10,770 nt of DNA from Dysgonamonadaceae bacterium (GCA_031282925.1 JAITCT010000108.1:1-10770); one strand, 5' to 3'. Positions 1 through 6,321 are shown, numbered from the stretch's first letter. The notes: generated by a model not told the origin, from the letters alone. Translations and numbers: made by a program.

Positions 1-104
1 ATTATATATTTCCCAAGACCAATTCCTCGTTTGTTCCCGTTTCGGCAAAAGCGCTCAACTGGCAAATGGGATTTGTCATTCCTATCGGAAAGGAACATAA
101 ATAA
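1..104 (+). CDS. C-terminal end of an unidentified protein (partial)
   Basis: An open frame enters from the left edge (codons in phase with position 3) and stops at TAA 102-104, giving about 33 residues ending NWQMGFVIPIGKEHK. A strong hairpin terminator begins 20 bases after the stop, as expected for a real gene end. The alternating aromatic and hydrophobic pattern near the end could be the last strand of an outer-membrane beta-barrel, but this is a guess from 15 residues. A second frame (phase 2) is also open to a TAA at about 109-111, so the assignment rests on position relative to the terminator and on codon plausibility. No family is recognised. Confidence 0.4.
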   Translation, partial: YIFPKTNSSFVPVSAKALNWQMGFVIPIGKEHK

Positions 105-124
105 TTTTTGATTTATAAACGGCT

Positions 125-170
125 AAATTCCGCCAATGGAAAACGAATTTCCATTGGCGGAATTTTGTTT
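125..170 (+). terminator. Rho-independent terminator
   Basis: A perfect 15-bp inverted repeat (AAATTCCGCCAATGG at 125-139, its complement at 151-165) has an 11-base loop and is followed by TGTTTT. It lies just after the stop at 104, so it probably ends that transcript. The A-rich left side makes it potentially bidirectional. Confidence 0.75.
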
Positions 171-214
171 TCGGCTAACCGCATTTCTGAGAATTGATAA
201 TTAATGGCCTTACT

Positions 215-308
215 GCGTCATTGCGAGCCGCGAAGCGGCGAAGCAATCCAGAGAATAACCACAGTACATTTCCGGATTGCTTCGCCGCTTCGCGGTTCAC
301 AATGACGC
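215..308. repeat. Long palindromic repeat of the CATTGCGAG...GCAATC class
   Basis: The arms 215-249 and 274-308 are 35 bases each and complementary except at two positions (one C/A mismatch, one G-T wobble), around a 24-base centre. The arm contains GCGTCATTGCGAGCC followed by GCGAAGCGGCGAAGCAATCC. Repeats with this wording are, from general knowledge, scattered through intergenic DNA of many unrelated bacteria. Degenerate copies occur in this window at 6252-6289 and, inverted, at 6918-6948. As RNA it would form a very stable hairpin. Confidence 0.85.
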
Positions 309-334
309 GGTGAAATAAACAAATCGCAGTCGGT

Positions 335-645
335 TAATTTTTTTTGAGGTGCTGTTTTTTTTATTGCAATTAATCCCATCAGGGATTAAAGCCCGGTAGA
401 AATGTTTGATTCCATATACCTTCCCGCATGACGTTAGTTGTGCGGACCGAGGTTATTATGCTTGCGGAAATAATGTTGCATCTCTACGAGATGCCGGTTT
501 CATCATTTTCTATCGAACTGCACATCTTTGCGAGATGCCGGTTTCATGTTCAAGCGCGGGGGCTTCCCAACAATGCAAGCCGGCAGAAGCCTCAAAGTTC
601 ATCAACGTACATGCCTGAAAAAAACAGCACCTCAAAAAAGAATTA
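335..645. mobile_element. MITE-like non-coding element with terminal inverted repeats
   Basis: The ends are inverted copies of one another. The left end is TAATT, a T run, GAGGTGCTG and a T run (335-361); the right end is its complement (618-645) with a single extra base. Between them lies no credible gene but a chain of small hairpins: TTAATCCC/GGGATTAA (370-377/382-389), CCGCA/TGCGG (424-428/441-445), GCATCTC/GAGATGC (478-484/488-494), CATCT/AGATG (523-527/533-537) and GGCTTC/GAAGCC (561-566/586-591). Short overlapping frames on the plus strand (406-618, 428-646) have no start signals or recognisable domain. The size (about 311 bp), the inverted ends and the lack of a transposase fit a miniature element or a structured-RNA cassette. 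No target-site duplication could be confirmed. Confidence 0.5.
478..547. repeat. Two 44-base direct repeat units, each with a small hairpin
   Basis: GAGATGCCGGTTTCAT occurs identically at 488-503 and 532-547, exactly 44 bases apart, and the preceding 10 bases are also similar. Each copy is preceded by the complement needed for a hairpin: a perfect 7-bp stem with 3-base loop in the first, a 5-bp stem in the second. They lie inside the MITE-like element. Confidence 0.7.
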
Positions 646-664
646 GCCAATTTTTATCTGCCGG

Positions 665-694
665 TGTGTAATTGGATAATTTCGTGTATATTTG
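665..694 (+). promoter_or_regulatory. Probable Bacteroidetes-type promoter for the DUF2156 gene
   Basis: TATATTTG (687-694) matches the -7 consensus TAnnTTTG of the phylum's primary sigma factor. TGTG (665-668) lies 18 bases upstream where TTTG is expected. The -7 box ends 36 bases before the ATG at 731. The -33 match is imperfect. Confidence 0.5.
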
Positions 695-730
695 CAGACT
701 GAAATAACAAAAACGACAGAATAGTGAAAC

Positions 731-1630
731 ATGCTTGATTTCAAACCTGTAACAATTGAAGACAAAGAAGTTATACAAAAATTTTTCGATAAAGTAAACT
801 TTGGGAACTGCGATTTCTCTTTTTCCAACATCTTCTGTTGGCAAAATTCTTACAATACATCTTTTACTGTTGAAGGCGATTTCCTGTTTTTTCATTTCAA
901 AACGCAGGGTTGTTGGGGTTATCTTTTCCCGGTCGGCGACGGCGACTTGAAAAAAGCCGTCGAACAGTTGTACCTGGACGCCGGAAAACGGCAAATACCG
1001 TTGCGGATATTTGCCGTAACTCAAAAAATGTTTGATTTGATTGAAGAATGTATGCCGGGTGAATTTATTTATAAAAAAGACCGGAGCTGGACGGAATACG
1101 TGTATGCTTCCGAAGATTTGATTTCGCTCGCAGGGAAAAAATACCAGCCCAAACGAAATCACATCAATAAATTTATGCGAAGCTATACCTGGGAATATCT
1201 TCCGATAACGCGGGAAATTATTCCCGATTGCCTGAACCTTTACCGCCGCTGGTGCGCCGAAAACGGCGGTTGCAACAGCGAACAGTCTTTAGTCGAAGAA
1301 TGTATCGCCACCCACAGGGCTTTCAAGTATTTCGAACAACTGGGGCTTACCGGCGGCGCACTGCGGATCAACGGCGAAATTTTAGCCTATTCCTACGGCC
1401 AACCGTTGACAAAAGATACTTTCGGAGTTCATGCCGAAAAAAGTCTGTATGAAATAGACGGAGGATTTGGGATGATGAACAGGCAATTTGCCGAACGTAA
1501 TTGCGCCGGTTATCCTTATATTAACAGAGAAGAAGATTTGGGTTTGGAATCGCTCCGCAAAGCGAAATTATCTTATTATCCCGTAATCCTTCTCGAAAAA
1601 GGGTTTCTCCGCAGGAAAAACGAACTGTAA
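731..1630 (+). CDS. DUF2156 / LPG-synthase-C-like protein
   Basis: This 299-residue soluble protein has no signal peptide or membrane segment. It resembles the DUF2156 family, whose fold is shared with the C-terminal catalytic domain of phosphatidylglycerol lysyltransferases (a double GNAT-like fold that uses aminoacyl-tRNA or acyl donors). Visible family marks are the basic block GKKYQPKRNHINKF at residues 135-148, the second-half strand LRINGEILAYSYG around 211-223, and YINREEDLGLESLRKAKLSY near residues 263-282, close to the C-terminus. The integral-membrane flippase half of true MprF is absent, so lipid lysylation should not be assumed. ATG 731 is chosen because TAG and TGA stops lie in frame directly upstream (ATG is preceded by tag-tga-aac). 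A GNAT acetyltransferase starts 12 bases after its stop on the same strand, implying co-transcription. The family is fairly certain; the substrate is unknown. Confidence 0.85.
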   Translation: MLDFKPVTIEDKEVIQKFFDKVNFGNCDFSFSNIFCWQNSYNTSFTVEGDFLFFHFKTQGCWGYLFPVGDGDLKKAVEQLYLDAGKRQIPLRIFAVTQKMFDLIEECMPGEFIYKKDRSWTEYVYASEDLISLAGKKYQPKRNHINKFMRSYTWEYLPITREIIPDCLNLYRRWCAENGGCNSEQSLVEECIATHRAFKYFEQLGLTGGALRINGEILAYSYGQPLTKDTFGVHAEKSLYEIDGGFGMMNRQFAERNCAGYPYINREEDLGLESLRKAKLSYYPVILLEKGFLRRKNEL

Positions 1631-1642
1631 GCCAACCGATTT

Positions 1643-2518
1643 ATGATTTCATTCGGAGAAGACAAATACAAGCCTGCCCTCAAAGCCATGTGGAAACTTT
1701 GTTTCCCTGCGGATACGGATATTTTCATTGATTTTTACTTCGGCGAAGTGTATAAAAACAATGAAACGCTTATTTATTTTGAAAACGGGCAACCGGCGGC
1801 TGCTTTTCAAATGCTCCCTTATTCTTTGCAAAACGGCGGAGAAATCTCTCAAGCCGGTTACATTTCCGGTGCGATGACTCATCCGGATTTCCGGCGGAAA
1901 GGTTTTATGAAGGCATTAATGTTTGCTTCTTTCGACCTCATGTGGGAAAGAGGTTTCGATTATACTTTCCTGATTCCGCAGGAAGCATATCTGTTTGATT
2001 TTTACGCAAAATTCGGATATAAAGCCGTGTTGCCTCCGGAGAGTTTTACATGTCGTTGCGAAAGTACCGGCGGGAACGTACCGTGTTCCGCATACCGCAC
2101 ACCTTTAAATATGCCCAAAACCCTACTGCACGAAATATACAGCGCCTATTCCCGCTTCCTGTCCGAAATTCCCCGGACGGTATTGAAATCCGAAAAACAA
2201 TTTCAGCAAATGCTCCATGATTTTTTCAACGAAAACGGCGTTTTATTTGCCGGCGGGCAGGGAGTTGCGTTTACATTTCAAGGAAAAAACAGGATTGTGA
2301 TTAAAGAATTTTTTTACCGGGACCAACACACCAAAGACCTGTTTTTGAAAGCCATTCGCAATTATTATTCCCAACAAGAAATTGTAATCCTCAATTCTCC
2401 CGCCCGTTTAACCGGATTACGGGGGATGATTAAGCGGCTGAACGGCGGGAAGCCGGAAATTTCGGAGCTTTATATTAATATGATGATGGAGGGTTCTCCT
2501 TTTACTCTTCTCCACTAA
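1643..2518 (+). CDS. GNAT family N-acetyltransferase
   Basis: This 291-residue protein has an N-terminal GNAT domain. The acetyl-CoA binding motif A is visible as GAMTHPDFRRKGFMKAL (residues 76-92), with RRKGFM as the pyrophosphate-binding loop after a beta strand. It is followed by a helix, and FYAKFGYKAV (119-129) matches the usual motif B region where a conserved Tyr acts as acid. Roughly 160 further residues form a second, less recognisable half, as in Eis-like two-domain acetyltransferases. ATG 1643 gives a full-length domain and lies 12 bases after the DUF2156 stop. Both neighbours have acyl/aminoacyl-transferase-type folds, so they may act on related substrates, but the sequence does not tell which. 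The next gene is convergent. Confidence 0.85.
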   Translation: MISFGEDKYKPALKAMWKLCFPADTDIFIDFYFGEVYKNNETLIYFENGQPAAAFQMLPYSLQNGGEISQAGYISGAMTHPDFRRKGFMKALMFASFDLMWERGFDYTFLIPQEAYLFDFYAKFGYKAVLPPESFTCRCESTGGNVPCSAYRTPLNMPKTLLHEIYSAYSRFLSEIPRTVLKSEKQFQQMLHDFFNENGVLFAGGQGVAFTFQGKNRIVIKEFFYRDQHTKDLFLKAIRNYYSQQEIVILNSPARLTGLRGMIKRLNGGKPEISELYINMMMEGSPFTLLH

Positions 2519-2570
2519 AACCCTCGCATCAACGGCAATAATCCCCTTTTCCGTTTTGAGTGGAGTTGAT

Positions 2571-2619
2571 AAGTAAACGAGTTGACGAGTTTTCTTGTTT
2601 ACTTGATTTTTGTGTTTTT
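2571..2619 (+). terminator. Possible terminator downstream of the GNAT gene
   Basis: AAGTAAAC (2571-2578) and GTTTACTT (2597-2604) form an 8-bp stem with an 18-base loop, followed by the T-rich tract GATTTTTGTGTTTTT. The stem is AT-rich and overlaps the stop codon of the convergent gene, so it may equally be part of the repeat described at 2572-2591. The rest of 2519-2598 holds only a weak AACGG/CCGTT hairpin (2531-2555). Confidence 0.3.
2572..2591 (+). repeat. Left inverted repeat flanking the Rpn gene pair
   Basis: The 20 bases beginning AGTAAACGAGTT match the reverse complement of 4487-4506 at 18 of 20 positions (G/A differences at positions 13 and 16). The two copies bracket both Rpn genes almost exactly: 8 bases beyond the stop of the downstream copy and 3 bases after the ugd stop. 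Confidence 0.65.
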
Positions 2620-3420
2620 AAGACGGGCAAGTTCGGCAAGCAAGGCTTCCTGCTGTTTAATTTTTTGCAAGTTGTCTTTTTCCGCCGATTCCAGCAATTC
2701 CTGAAAAGTTTCCCATGCTTCGATTTCGGCGTTTGTCCGCGCACGTTCTTTGGCGTCGGAAGCGCAATAATGCAAAATATCCGTTATCCGGCGAATATTT
2801 TCGTCTTCAACTAAATAATAATATTCTTTTTTCGTTTGGTCTTCAACAAAATAGTTCTGTAGAAACACGTTCAACAAATTATCCAAAGTTGTCGTGTAAC
2901 GTTCTTCTATTCTGTGGGGTTGTACCACTACGCAATCGTGCATGATACGTTCTATGAAATGACTTTTCACATCCATATACGTTTCATGTACCGCATCGAA
3001 ATAATTTTTGTTCACTCGGACACAGGCCGTCGCAATCTCCGGTAATTTGAATCCTAAAATATAGATAATGGTTATCGGCAAACTTGTTTCTTTGCCGCAA
3101 ATCACATCTTTCCGTTTATACCGCTCGGAAATACACCGGTTGAGCCGGGTTATTATCAATGCATCTTGAACCTCGATCCACATTTCCGTGTATTCGTTAT
3201 CCCCGGTTTGGATGGTTGCAACAAAATCAAACCAACATACACGCACGGCTAATACCTGCGATTTGTCCTGTTCGTCTTCCGTGTATATTGTTCCCCAATG
3301 TTTCATTTCGATAGAAACTATCGGCTTGCCTAACAGAGTGCTTACGATGAACTTTGAAGCCTCTTTATCCCTCATCAATCGCTTGAAGACGGTTTCAAAT
3401 ATCGGATTTGCTATAATCAT
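2599..3420 (-). CDS. Rpn-family PD-(D/E)XK nuclease, downstream (short) copy
   Basis: This 273-residue protein belongs to the Rpn / PDDEXK_2 family of recombination-promoting nucleases and putative transposases, which cut DNA and have been linked to phage defence. MIIANPIFETVFKRLM is the typical family N-terminus. Candidate active-site residues are D65 (in WFDFVATI) and E83-x-Q85 (IEVQ), the E-x-Q form usual in this family. The C-terminus is a short charged helix ending EALLAELARLKNTKIK. The frame stays open upstream to 3663, but only through the antisense of its neighbour's repeats, and ATG 3420 aligns exactly with the paralogue's start. It starts 4 bases after the stop of that paralogue, so the two are translated from one message. 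Relative to the other copy it lacks three residues just after the E-x-Q motif (LNR-CISER against LNR-FRNYIAEQ), in a helix that carries a conserved Tyr in the family. It may therefore be diverged or impaired. Confidence 0.85.
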   Translation of the reverse strand: MIIANPIFETVFKRLMRDKEASKFIVSTLLGKPIVSIEMKHWGTIYTEDEQDKSQVLAVRVCWFDFVATIQTGDNEYTEMWIEVQDALIITRLNRCISERYKRKDVICGKETSLPITIIYILGFKLPEIATACVRVNKNYFDAVHETYMDVKSHFIERIMHDCVVVQPHRIEERYTTTLDNLLNVFLQNYFVEDQTKKEYYYLVEDENIRRITDILHYCASDAKERARTNAEIEAWETFQELLESAEKDNLQKIKQQEALLAELARLKNTKIK

Positions 3421-3424
3421 GATT

Positions 3425-4435
3425 TTATTGATTTTGTGTTTTAAGACGGGCAAGTTCGGCAAGCAGGGCTTCCTTTTCGGCAATAGCGGCACGTTCACGG
3501 GCAATAGCGACTTCTTTTTCGGCAATAGCGGCACGTTCACGGGCAATAGCGGCTTCTTTTTCGGCAAGAGCGGCACGTTCACGGGCAATAGCGGCTTCTT
3601 TTTCGGCGCGTTCACGAGCAATAATAACTTTATCTTCGGCAAGAGCGGCGTCCTGCCGTTCAATTGTCTGCAAGTTGTCTTTTTCCGAAGATTCCAGCAA
3701 TTCCTGATAAGTCTCCCAGGCTTCGATTTCGGCTTTTATCCGCGTACGTTCTTTGGTGTCGGAAGCGCAATAATGCAAAATATCCGTTATCCGGCGAATA
3801 TTTTCGTCTTCAATAAAATAAGGATAGTATTTTGTCTTTTCGTCATCAACAAAATCGTCCTGTATAAACACGCTCAACAATTTATCCAAATTTGTCGCGT
3901 AACGTTCCTTTTCTATTTTGCGGGCCTGTACCACTACGCAGTCGTGCATGATCCGTTCTATGAAATGACTTTTTACATCCATATCCGTTTCATGTACCGC
4001 ATCGAAATAATTTTTGTTCACCCGGACACAGGACGTCGCAATCTCCGGCAACTCGAACCCCAAAATATAGATGGTGATTATCGGCAGACTTGTTTTCTTG
4101 CCTCCAACCGTATCCTTCCGTTTATACTGCTCGGCAATATAGTTCCTGAACCGGTTGAGATTGGTTATTTTCAATGCTTTTTGAACCTCTATCAACACGT
4201 TCGTGTATTCGTTATCCCCTGTTTGGATGGTGGCAACAAAATCAAGCCGGTACAGGCGCAGGGCTACTGCCTGCGATTTGGACTGTTCGTCTTCCGTGTA
4301 CGTTACTTCCTGTGATTTCACCTCGATGGAAATTACCGGCTTGCCCAACAGAGTGCTTACTATGAACTTTGAAGCCTCTTTATCTTCCATCAATCGCTTG
4401 AAGACGGTGTCAAATATTGGATTTGCTATAATCAT
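3425..4435 (-). CDS. Rpn-family PD-(D/E)XK nuclease, upstream (long) copy with coiled-coil repeats
   Basis: This 336-residue paralogue of the gene at 2599-3420 is closely similar along residues 1-255. The nuclease core shows MIIANPIFDTVFKRLM (1-16), D65 in RLDFVATI, E83 and Q85 in LIEVQ, then RFRNYIAEQYKRKD (95-108). Residues from about 262 to 330 form a charged, Ala-rich coiled coil built of a 14-residue (two-heptad) unit of the type AEKEAAIARERAAI, repeated about three and a half times. The short copy goes almost directly from LQKIKQQ to EALLAELARLK and lacks this insert. The start ATG 4435 follows a 73-base gap after ugd on the same strand. No separate promoter was recognised, so read-through from ugd is possible. 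In characterised Rpn proteins the variable C-terminal domain is also made separately from an internal start and inhibits the nuclease; whether that applies here is inference. Confidence 0.87.
   Translation of the reverse strand: MIIANPIFDTVFKRLMEDKEASKFIVSTLLGKPVISIEVKSQEVTYTEDEQSKSQAVALRLYRLDFVATIQTGDNEYTNVLIEVQKALKITNLNRFRNYIAEQYKRKDTVGGKKTSLPIITIYILGFELPEIATSCVRVNKNYFDAVHETDMDVKSHFIERIMHDCVVVQARKIEKERYATNLDKLLSVFIQDDFVDDEKTKYYPYFIEDENIRRITDILHYCASDTKERTRIKAEIEAWETYQELLESSEKDNLQTIERQDAALAEDKVIIARERAEKEAAIARERAALAEKEAAIARERAAIAEKEVAIARERAAIAEKEALLAELARLKTQNQ
3474..3632 (-). repeat. 42-bp in-frame minisatellite in the long Rpn copy
   Basis: Three full 42-bp units (3474-3515, 3516-3557, 3558-3599) are followed by a partial unit shortened by 9 bases (from 3600). 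Each carries CGGCACGTTCACGGGC on the plus strand, at 3487, 3529 and 3571. 42 bp equals 14 codons, so copy-number change keeps the reading frame and only lengthens or shortens the coiled coil. The paralogue at 2599-3420 has none of the units. Confidence 0.9.
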
Positions 4436-4470
4436 GATATTTAGTTTTTTTATTTGACGGATTCACTTAT

Positions 4471-4506
4471 AACTTGTTAACTCGTCAACTTGTTAACTCG
4501 TTTACT
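4471..4506. repeat. Tandem 16-bp repeat / right inverted repeat of the Rpn locus
   Basis: AACTTGTTAACTCGT occurs at 4471-4485 and again at 4487-4501, a 16-base tandem. The second unit continues into GTTTACT, and 4487-4506 is the inverted partner of 2572-2591 (18/20). It begins 3 bases after the ugd stop codon. It could be the right boundary of a unit carrying the two Rpn genes, or a common intergenic repeat found here by chance. Confidence 0.65.
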
Positions 4507-4508
4507 CA

Positions 4509-5816
4509 TTAAATATTTTCATAAACAAAGCCGGCGGCGTTCAGTTCGGCTTTATCATAAATATTACGTCCATCGACAACCACCGGATTCTTCATCAGTT
4601 TTTTCAAAACTTCCCAGGCCGGAAGACGGAACTCTTTCCATTCGGTCAGAAGCAATAAGGCGTCGGCATTCAAAACCGCATCGTACATATCGCGCGAATA
4701 CGCCACCCGGTCGCCCAGCCTTCGTTTACATTCTTCCATGGCAACCGGATCATAAACCTTTATGCTGCAACCGGCTTTCAGGAGCAAATCAATCAGTACC
4801 AGCGACGGCGCCTCCCGCATATCGTCGGTTTCCGGCTTGAAAGACAATCCCCACAAAGCAATGGTTTTTCCCGAAAGTTCGTTATTGAATACTTTTTGTA
4901 ACTTCCTGAACAGAATGGTTTTCTGGTATTCGTTCACCGCTTCCACCGCTTTCAGCACCTGCATTTCGTAACCGTTCTGAGTGGCTGTCTTTATCAGCGC
5001 TTTCACGTCTTTTGGAAAACAGGAGCCGCCATAACCGCATCCCGGATATAAAAACTTGCTGCCTATCCGGGAATCCGAGCCGATCCCGCTTCGAACCATA
5101 TTTACATCCGCGCCGACTAACCGGCATAGATTGGCAATGTCATTCATGAAAGAAATCCGGGTTGCCAGCATGGCATTGGCAGCGTATTTAATCATTTCGG
5201 CAGAAGGAATATCGGTAAAAATCATCCGGTAATGATTCAGGGTAAACGGTTTATACAAACGTTCCATCAGGTTTTTCGCTTTTTCGCTTTCCGTGCCGAC
5301 AACCACCCGGTCGGGTCCCATGAAATCTTTGATAGCCGTGCCTTCTTTCAGAAATTCGGGATTGGAAGCCACGTCAAAAGGAATGGATACGCCCCGTTTG
5401 TCCAATTCTTCCCGGATTACGGTTTTCACTTTGGCTGCCGTACCGACAGGCACTGTGCTTTTGGTAACCACCAGGAGATATTTATTGATGTTTTGCCCGA
5501 CAGTGCGAGCCACGTCCAATACATACCGCAAATCGGCGCTTCCGTCTTCATCGGGCGGAGTTCCCACCGCATTGAAAAGCACTTCAACGTCGTTGATGCA
5601 AGACTTCAAATCGGTTGTGAATTTTAACCGGCCGGCATGGGCATTTTTTTTAACCAAATCTTCTAAACCGGGTTCGTAAATGGGAATAATCCCCTGATTA
5701 AGATTTTGTATTTTAGCGGAGTCCACATCAACACACGTTACGTTAATCCCCATTTCCGAAAAACAGGTTCCTGTAACCAAACCGACATAACCGGTTCCTA
5801 CAATTGCTATATTCAT
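4509..5816 (-). CDS. ugd: UDP-glucose 6-dehydrogenase
   Basis: This 435-residue cytoplasmic enzyme oxidises UDP-glucose to UDP-glucuronate with two NAD+ in two steps, supplying precursors for capsule, exopolysaccharide or LPS. The N-terminal Rossmann domain starts MNIAIVGTGYVGLV (GxGxxG at residues 7-12), with Asp30 at the end of strand 2 for NAD ribose. YEPGLEDLV (47-55) and TKSTVPVGT (118-126) are family signatures. SNPEFLKEG (151-159) lines the substrate site. Lys210 lies in AEMIKYAAN. The catalytic Cys266 and Asp270 are in GCGYGGSCFPKD (259-270). The C-terminal UDP-binding domain includes GLSFKPETDDMREAPS (323-338). The length is normal and no catalytic residue is missing. ATG 5816 sits at the usual start, with the Rossmann fold beginning at residue 2. 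It lies upstream of the Rpn pair on the same strand and is divergent from the IS relic. Confidence 0.97.
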   Translation of the reverse strand: MNIAIVGTGYVGLVTGTCFSEMGINVTCVDVDSAKIQNLNQGIIPIYEPGLEDLVKKNAHAGRLKFTTDLKSCINDVEVLFNAVGTPPDEDGSADLRYVLDVARTVGQNINKYLLVVTKSTVPVGTAAKVKTVIREELDKRGVSIPFDVASNPEFLKEGTAIKDFMGPDRVVVGTESEKAKNLMERLYKPFTLNHYRMIFTDIPSAEMIKYAANAMLATRISFMNDIANLCRLVGADVNMVRSGIGSDSRIGSKFLYPGCGYGGSCFPKDVKALIKTATQNGYEMQVLKAVEAVNEYQKTILFRKLQKVFNNELSGKTIALWGLSFKPETDDMREAPSLVLIDLLLKAGCSIKVYDPVAMEECKRRLGDRVAYSRDMYDAVLNADALLLLTEWKEFRLPAWEVLKKLMKNPVVVDGRNIYDKAELNAAGFVYENI

Positions 5817-5841
5817 AAAAAGTCTTTAAAAATTTGTTTTA

Positions 5842-5849
5842 CAAAAATA
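5842..5849 (-). promoter_or_regulatory. Probable -7 promoter box of ugd
   Basis: Read on the minus strand this is TATTTTTG, matching the Bacteroidetes TAnnTTTG element, 25 bases before the ugd ATG. This implies a short leader. No good -33 TTTG is seen at the expected spacing. Confidence 0.45.
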
Positions 5850-5906
5850 CATGAAAAATTTATTTTTCCAGGCGCATGAGATAAAAATCAAGACCGCACA
5901 GTCACG

Positions 5907-5978
5907 CTTACTGCCGTACTCCGGGAACAAACGCTCTCTTTGTAGCTTTCAATAAATCATTGTTTAACAATCAGTAAG
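5907..5978 (+). other. Structured segment upstream of the IS110 relic
   Basis: CTTACTG (5907-5913) pairs with CAGTAAG (5972-5978), enclosing 58 bases that include a second hairpin, ATTGTT/AACAAT (5959-5971). It ends 4 bases before the ATG of the IS110-type relic. Intact IS110 elements encode a structured bridge RNA in their non-coding end, so this may be a remnant of one. The elements are short and the assignment is weak. Confidence 0.25.
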
Positions 5979-5982
5979 TTTC

Positions 5983-6221
5983 ATGGACAAATGTTGTTGT
6001 CTTGACGTGCACAAAGATAGCATATTTGCATATATATTGGATGCGCTAAGGTAAAAAATTTCAGAGCAGCGTTATGGGATGCTCATGCACGAGCTGACCG
6101 CGGGTTGCGGGATACGCCGGCAGCGTATGATTGCAGCAGGGTAGCGATGGAAAGTGCGGATATGTATCGGCAACCGGTTTGGCAGGTGTTGCAAAAGGCT
6201 CAAAATCAGAATGCGAATTAA
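5983..6221 (+). pseudogene. IS110-family transposase, decayed N-terminal fragment
   Basis: ATG 5983 opens MDKCCCLDVHKDSIFAYI, the characteristic N-terminus of IS110-type DEDD transposases, where the Asp of LDVHKD is the first catalytic acidic residue. An in-frame TAA follows at 6052-6054. Similarity then resumes in the same frame as ISEQRYGMLMHELT (6058-6099). It shifts frame near 6100-6105 and continues as LRDTPAAYDCSRVAMES (6105-6155) and ADMYRQPVWQVLQ, matching the family's VAMES...YWxPVW region. It stops at 6219-6221. The remainder of the transposase (over 200 residues, including the Ser motif) is absent. One stop, one frameshift and a large 3' deletion make it inactive. Confidence 0.8.
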
Positions 6222-6251
6222 GGGTAAACGGAGGAAGTGAGAATTACCTCA

Positions 6252-6289
6252 GCCGTCATTGCGAGCCGCGAAGCAGCGAAGCAATCAGG
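6252..6289 (+). repeat. Degenerate half-copy of the CATTGCGAG palindromic repeat
   Basis: CCGTCATTGCGAGCCGCGAA followed by GCAGCGAAGCAATCAGG matches the left arm at 215-249 with few changes. It lacks its complementary right arm nearby. An inverted, shorter relative lies at 6918-6948. Confidence 0.8.
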
Positions 6290-6293
6290 AGAA

Positions 6294-6321
6294 ATTACGG
6301 ATTACGAGTTACGAATTACGA
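6294..6321 (+). repeat. Four tandem ATTACGA heptamers
   Basis: ATTACGG, ATTACGA, GTTACGA and ATTACGA follow each other without gaps. Related heptamers occur on the opposite strand at about 6886-6914, on the far side of the 21-bp array. Confidence 0.75.

Noticed and set aside
406..646. Two overlapping small frames of 70 and 72 codons
   Set aside because: They overlap each other within a hairpin-rich repeat element and show no family features.
3421..3663. 81-codon N-terminal extension of the short Rpn gene (PLLPVNVPLLPKKK-type repeat)
   Set aside because: It comes from reading the neighbour's 42-bp repeats in another frame. The internal ATG 3420 aligns with the paralogue's start and the family N-terminus.
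3188..4315. 375-codon open frame on the plus strand
   Set aside because: It lies antisense to the two Rpn genes. Its repetitive part is just the complement of the 42-bp coiled-coil repeat, and it has no recognisable domain or start signal.
5293..5679. 128-codon plus-strand frame
   Set aside because: Antisense shadow of ugd with no domain.
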